A stretch of 18,573 nt of DNA, taken from an uncultured Opitutaceae bacterium (GTDB taxonomy: Bacteria; Verrucomicrobiota; Verrucomicrobiia; Opitutales; Opitutaceae). A program made the translations under genes and the position numbers. The stretch is from NCBI GenBank assembly GCA_903885525.1, contig CAISJA010000389.1, positions 1 through 18,573 on the forward strand, read 5' to 3'. The notes under the pieces were generated by a model, which worked only from the letters and a program-made list of their open reading frames with translations, was not told the DNA's origin and made no database searches. Shown here one piece after another: positions 7,793 through 15,285 of the stretch (positions within the stretch are counted from its first letter, which is position 1; each line of letters begins with the position of its first letter).

Positions 7793-8011
7793 ATGGACCC
7801 GCGCCCCGCTGCTGTTTCATCCGTTTCCCGCCCTCCGGCGGCGAACGAACTTTTCCATTTCTCCACTCTAGACGCCCCTCCCTCGTCTGTGGTGCGGGAA
7901 CTGGCCTTGTGCTCTCCCGGCCGCCTGCCAGCGGCCGCTCTCCTGCCCGCCGCGCGGCGGGCCCGTCCGTCCGGCGCGCCCCAGCCGCGGCCGGCCACTC
8001 TTCCCGGATGA
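7793..8011 (+). CDS. Possible small ORF filling the fliG-fliH gap (72 codons)
   Basis: An ATG 3 bases after the fliG stop opens a 72-residue frame that ends in a TGA overlapping the fliH ATG (ATGA). The predicted product is rich in Pro, Ala and Arg, has no recognised domain, no signal peptide and no membrane segment. Counting third positions gives about 71% G+C, apparently lower than the surrounding genes, which argues against strong coding selection. The fit to the operon spacing is the only positive evidence. It could be a real lineage-specific peptide, a translational bridge, or chance. Confidence 0.25.
   Translation: MDPRPAAVSSVSRPPAANELFHFSTLDAPPSSVVRELALCSPGRLPAAALLPAARRARPSGAPQPRPATLPG
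7919..7962. repeat. Two adjacent GC-rich inverted repeats in the fliG-fliH gap
   Basis: GGCCGC (7919-7924) and GCGGCC (7931-7936) form a 6-base stem with a 6-base loop. Immediately after, 7945-7962 is a perfect 18-base palindrome, GCCCGCCGCGCGGCGGGC. In RNA both could fold strongly. No T-run follows, so this is not a classical terminator; it could affect mRNA stability, processing or polarity between the first and second halves of the operon. Its 12-base core recurs at 413-424. Confidence 0.55.
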
Positions 8012-8589
8012 CCTATTCCAAACTCGTCGCCTTTGATCGTCCGCTCGCCGGGGCCAATATGCCTGGCGGGGTGCAGCACACCTACAGCGAGACCGAGTTT
8101 GCCGCCGGCACCGAGGCGGCCTACCGCCGCGGGGTTGACGCGGCCCGCGCCGTCGTGGACCAGAAGTTGGTCGAACTGCGCGTCGATATGGAGCAGTTTA
8201 GCGAAGGGGTGCTCCGGCGCCTCGCCGACATCGAGCCCCGGCTTTTCACCCAGCTGCGGGAGGCGCTGCCCGGCCTGGCGATCGACATCGCCCACCGCCT
8301 GCTCGCCGGCTACCAGCCGCCGCCTGAGATCGTCGAGCGCCTCTGCGCGGAAGCCTTGGAACAGCTGTTTCCCGAACGGGAGGGGCTCGAACTTTCCCTC
8401 TGCCCGCACGATGCCGACCTGCTGAATTCGCTCCATCCCGACTGGCTCGGCCGCTACCCCGGGCTCCGGATCCGCTCCGACAGCAATCTGACGCCGGGTG
8501 ACTGCATGGTGCGCAGCCGCTTCGGCCTGACCGACGCCCGGCAGGAAACCAAGCTCGCCACTCTGGCGCACAGCCTCACCGGCGCATGA
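8008..8589 (+). CDS. fliH: Flagellar assembly protein FliH (export ATPase regulator)
   Basis: FliH holds the export ATPase FliI at the base of the motor and inhibits it until it docks to the C ring. The 193-residue product is assigned by position between fliG and fliI and by its build: an early variable part, a helical stretch AAYRRGVDAARAVVDQKLVE (about 35-54), and a FliH/YscL-like C-terminal domain with ALPGLAIDIAHRLLAGYQPP (about 91-110) and a final SDSNLTPGDCMVRSRFG segment matching the usual GDCxVxS pattern. The ATG at 8008 is preferred over the in-frame ATG at 7909, because the 33 extra codons are low-complexity and lie over the inverted repeats. Confidence 0.85.
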   Translation: MTYSKLVAFDRPLAGANMPGGVQHTYSETEFAAGTEAAYRRGVDAARAVVDQKLVELRVDMEQFSEGVLRRLADIEPRLFTQLREALPGLAIDIAHRLLAGYQPPPEIVERLCAEALEQLFPEREGLELSLCPHDADLLNSLHPDWLGRYPGLRIRSDSNLTPGDCMVRSRFGLTDARQETKLATLAHSLTGA

Positions 8590-8657
8590 AACCCTCCCTC
8601 CCCAGCGCGAGCCTGCCGCCCCGCCCGGGTATCTTCGGCCTGGAGGCGGTCGCATGA
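8586..8657 (+). CDS. Mini-ORF (23 codons) bridging fliH and fliI
   Basis: A frame starting at 8586 overlaps the fliH stop as ATGA and ends in a TGA that overlaps the fliI ATG, again ATGA. It uses the third reading frame, different from both neighbours. The peptide starts MKPSLPSASLPPRPG and has no recognised motif. Such an arrangement could pass ribosomes from fliH to fliI. It may also be chance; the product itself is probably not functional. Confidence 0.3.
   Translation: MKPSLPSASLPPRPGIFGLEAVA
8642..8646 (+). promoter_or_regulatory. Shine-Dalgarno site of fliI
   Basis: GGAGG lies 7 bases before the fliI ATG (8654), the ideal distance. This is the only clear Shine-Dalgarno site I see among the starts in this window, and it supports the choice of this fliI start. 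Confidence 0.7.
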
Positions 8658-9976
8658 GCACCACGGTCGGACCGCTGGTCGAGATCATCCGCTCCCAGGT
8701 GCGGCACATGCCGTCCGTCCAGCGTGTGGGCACCGTGACCGGCGTGGCCGGCCTCATCATCGAGTCCGAGGGCCCGAATGTCGGCCTGGGTGAAATCTGC
8801 AACGTCCGCTCCCCCCGCACGGACTTCGCCGTCCGGGCCGAAGTGGTCGGATTTCGCGAACACCGCGTGCTGTTCATGCCCCTGGGCGACACCGCCGGCC
8901 TGCACGTCGGCTGTGAGGTGGCCGCCGCGGACCGTCCGCCGCTGCCGCAGCCCGGACCCGACCTGCTGGGCCGCGTCCTCGATGCGCTGGGCCGGCCCTT
9001 TGACGGACTCGGCCTGGTGCCGGTGGATCGTTCCGACCGCCCCGCCACCCCGCCGCATCCCCTCCGCCGCCAGCGCATCAGCGAACCGCTCACCACCGGG
9101 GTCCGGGTGCTGGACACCTTCACCCCCATCGGCCGCGGCCAGCGCCTCGGTCTCTTCGCCGGTTCCGGCGTCGGCAAATCGACCCTGCTGGGGATGATCG
9201 CGCGCGGGTGCTCGGCCGATGTGGTCGTCGTCGCCCTCGTGGGCGAACGCGGCCGCGAAGTGCGGGAATTCATCGAGAAGGACCTCGGGACCGAAGGTCT
9301 GCGCCGGGCCGTGGTGGTGGTGGCCACCTCGGACACACCCGCCCCCCTCCGCCTCCGCGCCGCTTTCACCGCCACCTCCCTCGCCGAGGCCTACCGCGAC
9401 CAGGGCAAAAATGTCCTCCTGCTGATGGATTCGGTCACCCGTTTCGCGATGGCGCAGCGCGAGATCGGCCTCGCCATCGGCGAACCGCCGGCCACCCGCG
9501 GCTACACGCCTTCGGTCTTTGCCCTGCTGCCCCGCCTGCTGGAGCGTTCGGGTGCCGGCGAGGCGGGCACCATCACCGCCCTTTACACCGTGCTGGTCGA
9601 GGGCGACGACATGAACGAACCCGTGGCCGACGCCGTGCGCGGCATCCTCGACGGGCACCTTGTGCTCTCGCGCCAGCTTGCGCATTTCAACCACTACCCG
9701 GCGGTGGACGTGCTGGAGAGCGTCAGCCGCCTCACCCGGGACATCTGCACGGCGGAAGAGATCCACAGCACCGCCCTCGCCCGCGAGCATCTCGCCCTCT
9801 ACCGCAAGAACGAGGACCTGGTCTCCATCGGCGCCTATGCCAAGGGGGCCAACGCCGCGCTCGACCGGGCGGTCGCGCTCCAGGAGCCCCTCACCAAATT
9901 TCTCCGCCAGGGCGTCACCGAGCACACGTCCCGGGCGGACAGTTTCAAGCTGCTCAAAAAAATCGTCGCGCCATGA
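8654..9976 (+). CDS. fliI: Flagellum-specific ATP synthase/export ATPase FliI
   Basis: FliI is the hexameric ATPase that powers early steps of flagellar type III export. The 440-residue protein has the beta-barrel N domain (about 20-90), the F1-like nucleotide-binding domain with Walker A AGSGVGKST (169-177), catalytic Glu in GERGREV (198-204), Walker B LLLMD (255-259), and the ATPase alpha/beta signature region around PAVDVLESVSR. Length is typical. The start at 8654 is supported by a good Shine-Dalgarno site and by an ATGA overlap with a mini-ORF. The stop overlaps the fliJ start. Confidence 0.97.
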   Translation: MSTTVGPLVEIIRSQVRHMPSVQRVGTVTGVAGLIIESEGPNVGLGEICNVRSPRTDFAVRAEVVGFREHRVLFMPLGDTAGLHVGCEVAAADRPPLPQPGPDLLGRVLDALGRPFDGLGLVPVDRSDRPATPPHPLRRQRISEPLTTGVRVLDTFTPIGRGQRLGLFAGSGVGKSTLLGMIARGCSADVVVVALVGERGREVREFIEKDLGTEGLRRAVVVVATSDTPAPLRLRAAFTATSLAEAYRDQGKNVLLLMDSVTRFAMAQREIGLAIGEPPATRGYTPSVFALLPRLLERSGAGEAGTITALYTVLVEGDDMNEPVADAVRGILDGHLVLSRQLAHFNHYPAVDVLESVSRLTRDICTAEEIHSTALAREHLALYRKNEDLVSIGAYAKGANAALDRAVALQEPLTKFLRQGVTEHTSRADSFKLLKKIVAP

Positions 9977-10425
9977 AAAAATTCCGCTTTCCCCTGCGGC
10001 CCGTGGCCGTGCTTCGCGCCCACCGCGAACTGCGCGCCCGCGAGACCTTTGCCCAATCAGTCCACGCCTATGTCGCCGCCGAGGAGCGGCTCGCCGCGGC
10101 GCGGGCGCGGGTGGCCGAGCTGGGGCGGATCCTGTTTGCCGGCCGCAGCGAACGCTTTCTCGCGGCGGATGCCGCCTCGCTTTTCCGCGTCTATCGCGGC
10201 GAGTGCCAGGCTGAAATGGAGGCGGAACGCGATTCCATCGCCGCCCACGAGGCGATGAATCTGCGCCGCGAGGAGTATCTGGAAGCCAACCGGCACCTCA
10301 AAATCGTGCAGAAGCTCGAGGAAAAAGCCCGCGCGAGCCACCGGGCCGAAGGCCAGCGGGTCGAGCAGTCCGCGCTCGATGAATTCGCCGGTTACCGCGC
10401 CGCCCGGCGCCCTGTCCTGACATGA
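9973..10425 (+). CDS. fliJ: Flagellar export protein FliJ
   Basis: FliJ is a small coiled-coil protein that sits in the centre of the FliI ring and couples it to the export gate. The 150-residue product begins KKFRFPLRPVAVLRAHRE, like the FliJ N terminus (F-x-L-x2-VL), and is almost entirely charged helix, with heptad-like spacing through about residue 135. The ATG at 9973 overlaps the fliI stop by 4 bases; the longer open frame upstream is only open because of high G+C inside fliI. Conservation of FliJ is low, so the call relies on position and helix pattern. Confidence 0.9.
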   Translation: MKKFRFPLRPVAVLRAHRELRARETFAQSVHAYVAAEERLAAARARVAELGRILFAGRSERFLAADAASLFRVYRGECQAEMEAERDSIAAHEAMNLRREEYLEANRHLKIVQKLEEKARASHRAEGQRVEQSALDEFAGYRAARRPVLT

Positions 10426-11036
10426 GCAAACTGCTGCAAAACCCCACTCTCATCCTTCTCGCGGGCCTGCTGGCGGGCGCCGCGGCCGGTGTCTGGCCCG
10501 TCTGGCGGGCGACCGAGCTGATGATGGCCCGGACCCGGGGTGTCCGCCAGGTCGCGGAGGCGGAAAGCAAAAGCCAGGGGTGGGACTTCTGGACCATTGA
10601 GATCGACAACCTCACGTCCGAGCTGAAGGAGGAGAAGGCCCGCCTGAAAAAGCAGGCCGAACAGCTGGAGCAACGCACGGCGCGTCTCGCCAACGAACAA
10701 ACCGAATTGCAGAAAATCCGCAACGACATCGAGGCGATGCGGAAGGAAATCGGCGAGCGGGTGGTGGAAATCAATGCCGACGAGGCCAAGAATCTCCGCG
10801 GCCTGGCCCAGACCTACACCAACCTCACGCCCCGGGCGGCCGTCTCGATCATCCGGGAAATGGACGACATCACGGTGGTGAAGATACTTTCGCTCATGAA
10901 GCCCGAGACCGTCGCCACCATCTTCGAGGAAATGAGCAAGACGCCCGACAAAGATGGCCTGTTGTCCCGCCGGGCGGCGGTGCTCTCCGAAAAGCTCCGG
11001 CTGCTCAAGGCCACCAAGACTGCCAACCCATCCTGA
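10422..11036 (+). CDS. MotE-like membrane-anchored coiled-coil protein (MgtE N-domain type)
   Basis: A 204-residue protein with an N-terminal membrane helix (about 9-27), a charged coiled coil (about 58-115: EIDNLTSELKEEKARLKKQA and on), and a C-terminal helical domain (about 126-172, LAQTYTNLTPRAAVSIIREM then VVKILSLMKPETVATIFEEM) like the MgtE intracellular N domain. This build and its position between fliJ and fliK match the MotE/YlxF family; a role as a stator-associated periplasmic chaperone is known only for some members, so it is inferred here. It overlaps fliJ by 4 bases (ATGA). Confidence 0.88.
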   Translation: MSKLLQNPTLILLAGLLAGAAAGVWPVWRATELMMARTRGVRQVAEAESKSQGWDFWTIEIDNLTSELKEEKARLKKQAEQLEQRTARLANEQTELQKIRNDIEAMRKEIGERVVEINADEAKNLRGLAQTYTNLTPRAAVSIIREMDDITVVKILSLMKPETVATIFEEMSKTPDKDGLLSRRAAVLSEKLRLLKATKTANPS

Positions 11037-11080
11037 TCCCACCTCCCGCACGTCAAGGATGACGTGGATTTTCTCCATGG

Positions 11081-13825
11081 ATGGATGCAGGCATGAACAT
11101 ATCCCTCTCCCCCAACTCCGCCGCCGACTCCCCCGCCGCCCCGGCTTCTCCCACCGGTGCCACGCTCGGCCAGCTCCTCGTTACGACCGACGCAACCCCG
11201 GGTGGGGCGGCGGACGCCAACGGTCCAAGGGACGCGGCGTTGTTTTCGGACTTGCTCACCGGTTCAACGGTCGTCCTGGGCTCACCGATCGCGGGTGGCG
11301 AAGTCGGTTCCCCGGCCACCGGCAACACTGCCGCGGCCGCGCCGCAAGGAGGCCCGGCCCTACCGGAGCTTTCCAACGGCCTGCGGCCATTCACCCGGCC
11401 ATCCGGGAACAGCCGGCTCTTCTCCTCCGTCCCGGGACAGGGGGGAAATCCCTCGACCGGGCCCGGCCTCACTGGAGTAGCTGCTCCGGCGACAGGGCAG
11501 GGGACGACGAACTTTTCAGCCCTGAGAATGACACTCCACAGCACGGTGAGCAACGGCGGCATGACTGCGCCGGCGGTCGATTCACCCGGCGCGGCGGCGG
11601 CTGGGGATGATGCCGGGGCGGCGAGGGAACCTGCTTTGGCCGGCGAACCGGAAGCCGCCTCCGCCGCACCCGGGGACTCCGGCACCGCGGCTTCCTCGTT
11701 TGTCGGCGGCACCTTGGTGACGCCCATGCTCGCAGCCAGCACCCTGGCCTCCGCCCCGCTGGCCGCCGCGGCCCGGCCTGGGGCAGCCTCCACGGTGGCC
11801 GCGCCCGGAAATTCTATCGCCCCCGGGGCCCCCGTTGTCCTGGCCGTAGCGGCTGCCCCCGCGGCCCCCGCGGCATCCGCCACACTCTCGCCTCCTCCCG
11901 ACCATTCTCCCACCTGCGAGCAGCAGGAAACCGCAGCGGCGACCTTGCTGGCTCCACTATGGGCCATGCTTTCGCCCACGGCCACACCCCTGAACGGGCC
12001 GGCCGGCGGTGCTGACCAAGGGGAGATTGTCTCCCAGCCACTCGCGGCTGCCACCCCGCGGCTGCCCACGCTGTCGAACAGCCGGCTCCTCTCCTCTGTC
12101 CCGGGACAGGAGGAAAATTCCTCGACCGGGCCCGGCCTCACTGGAGTGGCTGCTCCGGCGACAGGGCAGGGGACGACGAACTTTTCAGCCCTGAGGATGA
12201 CACTCCACAGCACGGTGAGCAACGGCGGCATGGTTGCGCCGGCGGTCGATTCACCCGGCGCGGAGGTGGTTCGGGATGATGCCGGGGCGGCGAGGGAACC
12301 TGCTTTGGCCGGCGAACCGGAAGCCGCCTCCGCCGCATCCGGGGACTCCGGCACCGCGGTTTCCTCGTTTGTCGGCGGCACCCTGGTGACGCCCCCGCTC
12401 TCAGCCAGCACCCTGGCCTCCGCCGCGTTGGCCGCCGCGGCCGGGCCTGGGGCGGCGTCCATGGTGGCAGCACTCGGAAATTCTCTTGCCCCCGCGGTCC
12501 CCGTTGTCCCCGCCGTATCGGCTGCCCCCGCGGAACCCACGGCATCCGCCACACTCTCGCCTCCTCCCGACCGTACTCCCACCCGCGAGCAGCAGGAAAC
12601 CGCAGCGGCCACCTTGCTGGCTCCGCTTTGGGCCATGCTTTCGCCCGCGGTCACACCCCCGAACGGGCCGGCCGCCGGTGCTGGTCAAGGGGAGATTGTC
12701 TCCCAGCCACTCGCTGATGCCGCTCCGCAGCTGCCCTCGCTGTCGGTGGCCCGTTGGGGTGGCTCCGGCCACCCAGCACCGGACCAACCCGCCGATGCGG
12801 CACTGCCGAGCGCACCCACTCCCGCTTTGGTGCCCATCGTCACGGTTCAGCCGCTGGCTGCCGTTCCCTCTCCCGGAGCACAGGCTGATTGGTCCTTTTC
12901 ACCCTCGTTCCAGCTGCCGCGGTCTGCGGCCACGGTGGTGGCAGACACCACTTTGCTTTCGGCCGGATCCAAATTGTCCGACGTATCGCTCCAGCGCCCC
13001 ATGGTTCAATCCGACACCGTCCCGCAAACGGCTGGGGCGGACTTAGTATCCGCCCACGGCGCGGTAAATTCTGCCGTCGCCACATCCCCTGCGGTTTTGG
13101 GACTAAAGTTGCCGCCGGACGACGGCGAAAAACAAATTTTAAATATTGCAGGCAAAGTGAATGCAAAGGGCACAACCAAAGCTGGCATCGCCGTTGCTAC
13201 TAGGGCTGCCGCCATGTACCCCGCCGGTTCCCCCCGCAATCTTTCCCCCGCCATCCCCGTCGAGCTGCCGGTTGGATTGCCCAATGCCCTGGCGGATACG
13301 TTGGCGCCGACCAGCCGGGCAACGAATCCGGCTGCACCAAGCCAGGCCCCGGTGGTCGCCCAGCGGGCTGTCGAAACCGTCCTGGGTCTCGTCGACACGC
13401 AGCTCCGCCAGGCGGAACAGAACGCGGGGACCGTCAATTTGAGCTTCAAGTTCGGGCACGAGGACCTCGCCGTACGGGTCCAGCTTCGCGACGGCGAGAT
13501 TCATGCCCAATTCCGCACGGATTCGCCGGAATTGCGCTCGGCCTTGGCGACCGAGTGGCGATCGGTCAGTGCCGCGGCCCCGGCTGGCTCGGCCCGCCTG
13601 ACCGAAGCGGAATTTGTGCCGGCCAGCGCGCCGGCGGGCGGCTTTTCGGCTTCCACCCAGGGCCAGGGCTCTTTCCAGCAGCAATCTTCGCCACAATCTC
13701 CGCCGAGCCTGGTCCCGCCCGAATTGCGTCCGCCGCGGCGCTTTGCGACCGAAACCTCCGACGAAGCGGCCCCACGTTCCGCCCTCTCCGCTCCCGGCTC
13801 ACTCCACCTCACCGCCCTCGCATAA
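11081..13825 (+). CDS. fliK: Flagellar hook-length control protein FliK, unusually long with internal duplication
   Basis: FliK is exported as a molecular ruler that stops hook growth and switches export to filament proteins. The protein is 914 residues, about twice the usual size. The C-terminal switch domain (about 761-835) has the Flg_hook pattern: VNLSFKFGHEDLAVRVQLRD followed by GEIHAQFRTDSPELRSAL. The rest is Ala/Pro/Ser/Thr-rich, as expected of the ruler. Residues 110-332 and 333-555 are tandem copies of 223 residues without gaps, differing at about 36 positions. A Lys-rich, AT-rich patch lies near residues 681-700. The start may be the ATG at 11081 or the in-frame one at 11093 (MNISLSPNS). 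flgD follows after 4 bases, as in related operons. Confidence 0.92.
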   Translation: MDAGMNISLSPNSAADSPAAPASPTGATLGQLLVTTDATPGGAADANGPRDAALFSDLLTGSTVVLGSPIAGGEVGSPATGNTAAAAPQGGPALPELSNGLRPFTRPSGNSRLFSSVPGQGGNPSTGPGLTGVAAPATGQGTTNFSALRMTLHSTVSNGGMTAPAVDSPGAAAAGDDAGAAREPALAGEPEAASAAPGDSGTAASSFVGGTLVTPMLAASTLASAPLAAAARPGAASTVAAPGNSIAPGAPVVLAVAAAPAAPAASATLSPPPDHSPTCEQQETAAATLLAPLWAMLSPTATPLNGPAGGADQGEIVSQPLAAATPRLPTLSNSRLLSSVPGQEENSSTGPGLTGVAAPATGQGTTNFSALRMTLHSTVSNGGMVAPAVDSPGAEVVRDDAGAAREPALAGEPEAASAASGDSGTAVSSFVGGTLVTPPLSASTLASAALAAAAGPGAASMVAALGNSLAPAVPVVPAVSAAPAEPTASATLSPPPDRTPTREQQETAAATLLAPLWAMLSPAVTPPNGPAAGAGQGEIVSQPLADAAPQLPSLSVARWGGSGHPAPDQPADAALPSAPTPALVPIVTVQPLAAVPSPGAQADWSFSPSFQLPRSAATVVADTTLLSAGSKLSDVSLQRPMVQSDTVPQTAGADLVSAHGAVNSAVATSPAVLGLKLPPDDGEKQILNIAGKVNAKGTTKAGIAVATRAAAMYPAGSPRNLSPAIPVELPVGLPNALADTLAPTSRATNPAAPSQAPVVAQRAVETVLGLVDTQLRQAEQNAGTVNLSFKFGHEDLAVRVQLRDGEIHAQFRTDSPELRSALATEWRSVSAAAPAGSARLTEAEFVPASAPAGGFSASTQGQGSFQQQSSPQSPPSLVPPELRPPRRFATETSDEAAPRSALSAPGSLHLTALA
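11408..12076 (+). repeat. Tandem duplication in fliK, copy 1 (669 bases)
   Basis: This segment starts at AACAGCCGGCTC and is followed directly by a second copy at exactly +669 bases (223 codons), so the frame is preserved and no insertion or deletion separates the copies. The copies differ at about 36 of 223 residues (about 84% identical, counted by eye). Confidence 0.95.
12077..12745 (+). repeat. Tandem duplication in fliK, copy 2 (669 bases)
   Basis: Direct continuation of copy 1, ending CTGTCG at 12740-12745 where copy 1 also ends CTGTCG (12071-12076). Similarity stops sharply at 12745. Most base differences from copy 1 change an amino acid, and only about a dozen appear silent, which suggests weak constraint on sequence with constraint on length and composition. 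Confidence 0.95.
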
Positions 13826-13829
13826 TCCC

Positions 13830-14369
13830 ATGAGTGTCTCCTCCGCCACCAGTCCGACTTCCGGCGCGTATTACAGTTCGCTGTCTTCCTCCGCCGTCGC
13901 CAATGCCTCCACCACCGCGGCCGCCAAGTCTCCCACCCAGCAGCTGGGCGAGGCGGATTTTCTTAATCTCCTGTCGGTGCAGATGCAGAATCAGGACCCG
14001 ATGAAGCCGATGGATGACACCGCCATGATCGCCCAATTGGCCCAGTTCAGCACCCTGCAGTCGCAGACGCAGATGACCTCGGCGCAAAACCAACTGATGG
14101 CCGCCACCTACCTCGGCCGCAATGTCACCACCACCGATGCCAACGGCAAATCGGTCACGGGAGTGGTGACCGCCGTCGACAATTCCGGCGCCTCGCCGGC
14201 CGTGGTGATCAACAACACCAGCTACGCGCTTTCCACGATCAAGCGGATCGAGCCCTACACGGCTCCGGCCTCTGCTCCCGCTGCGGCGGCCGCGGCAGCC
14301 GCCACCCCCGTTTCCTCCTCGGCCGGCACGGGTGCTTCATCCACCGGCACTTCCACCCCCACTTCCTAA
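13830..14369 (+). CDS. flgD: Flagellar hook cap/assembly protein FlgD (short form)
   Basis: FlgD caps the growing hook and guides FlgE insertion. The 179-residue protein has the conserved N-terminal part LGEADFLNLLSVQMQNQDP (39-57) with PMDDTAMIAQLAQFSTLQ (60-77), then a tudor-like segment (about 94-141: TYLGRNVTTTDANGKSVTG to YALSTIKRIEP). The Ig-like insert found in enteric FlgD is absent. The end is a low-complexity Ala/Ser/Thr/Pro tail (about 145-179), with an eight-Ala run. The ATG at 13830 is chosen because the upstream open frame overlaps fliK. Confidence 0.93.
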   Translation: MSVSSATSPTSGAYYSSLSSSAVANASTTAAAKSPTQQLGEADFLNLLSVQMQNQDPMKPMDDTAMIAQLAQFSTLQSQTQMTSAQNQLMAATYLGRNVTTTDANGKSVTGVVTAVDNSGASPAVVINNTSYALSTIKRIEPYTAPASAPAAAAAAAATPVSSSAGTGASSTGTSTPTS

Positions 14370-14396
14370 CGCAAAAAACTCAACCACCCCTCCAAT

Positions 14397-15257
14397 ATGG
14401 CACTCATCGGCACACTCACCTCGGGCGTCAGCGCCCTCTCCACCTTCAGCAAGGGACTCGAAGTCATCGGCAACAACATCGCCAACGTCAACACCACCGG
14501 CTTCAAAAGCTCCAACGCTTCCTTTGAGCAGAGCTTCGCCAACACCCTGCGCGGCTCGACCCCGTCCAGCGGCAGTACCTCCGACACGTCGGCCATCCAG
14601 ATTGGGGCCGGGGTCCAAGTGGCGGGCATCGCGCAGGATTTCAGCCAGGGTGCACTCAACAGCACCGGCAACACCACCGACCTCGGCATCTCGGGCAACG
14701 GCTTCTTCATCGTCAAGGATGCCGCCAGCTCCACCCAGTACGCCACCCGGGACGGCCAGTTCAAGGTCGACTCCAACGGCTACCTGACGACGCAGTTGGG
14801 AATGCGCGTGCAGGGCCTCACCGGCGCCGGGCTGAAAACCGTCGGCGATGTGCGGATCGGCGCCAGCCTGCCCACCGGGGCGGCCCTACAGTCCGTCAGC
14901 ATCGACAACTCCGGCAACGTCGTCGAGTACTACTCCGATGGGACCAACGCGACCACCAACCAGATCCAGCTCCAGAACTTTAACGATCCGTCCGCCCTCA
15001 TGCAGACCGGCGGCAACCTCTACACGGAGCTCACCAACGCCGGCCCGGTGGGCGGCGGCATCCTGACCGGCGGCAACGTGCCCGACACCAATGGACTCGG
15101 CAAGGTCAAGTCCGGCACGTTGGAACAGTCGAACGTCGACCTCGCTCAGCAGTTCTCCGACCTCATCACCACGCAGCGCAGCTTCCAGGCCGGCTCCCGC
15201 CTGATCACCGTCTCGGACACCGTGCTCGACGACGTAGTCAACCTGAAGCGCAGCTGA
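14397..15257 (+). CDS. flgE: Flagellar hook protein FlgE (short form)
   Basis: FlgE forms the hook, the universal joint. The 286-residue protein starts with the rod/hook helix and signature SALSTFSKGLEVIGNNIANV (12-31) and NTTGFKSSNASFEQSF, has the GNGFFIV core (101-107), and ends in SGTLEQSNVDLAQQFSDLIT and TQRSFQAGSRLITVSDTVLD, close to FlgE C termini. It is shorter than enteric FlgE (about 400) and seems to lack most of the outer D2/D3 material. Position right after flgD supports FlgE; FlgG or FlgF (about 250-260 residues) is the alternative. Confidence 0.82.
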   Translation: MALIGTLTSGVSALSTFSKGLEVIGNNIANVNTTGFKSSNASFEQSFANTLRGSTPSSGSTSDTSAIQIGAGVQVAGIAQDFSQGALNSTGNTTDLGISGNGFFIVKDAASSTQYATRDGQFKVDSNGYLTTQLGMRVQGLTGAGLKTVGDVRIGASLPTGAALQSVSIDNSGNVVEYYSDGTNATTNQIQLQNFNDPSALMQTGGNLYTELTNAGPVGGGILTGGNVPDTNGLGKVKSGTLEQSNVDLAQQFSDLITTQRSFQAGSRLITVSDTVLDDVVNLKRS

Positions 15258-15285
15258 TTCAAACCCTGCCCGACTCCCGCCCGCC

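Noticed and set aside
9208..10425. 405-codon frame ending with fliJ
   Set aside because: The first 255 codons are out of frame inside fliI; only the part from 9973 is FliJ.
11053..12654. 533-codon minus-strand frame opposite fliK that also shows a repeat
   Set aside because: The repeat is the mirror of the fliK duplication. The plus frame is supported by operon position and the FliK C-terminal domain; the minus one by nothing.
11408..12745. Duplication in fliK as an assembly artefact
   Set aside because: The copies differ by roughly 8% at the base level by eye, which an assembly duplication would not produce.
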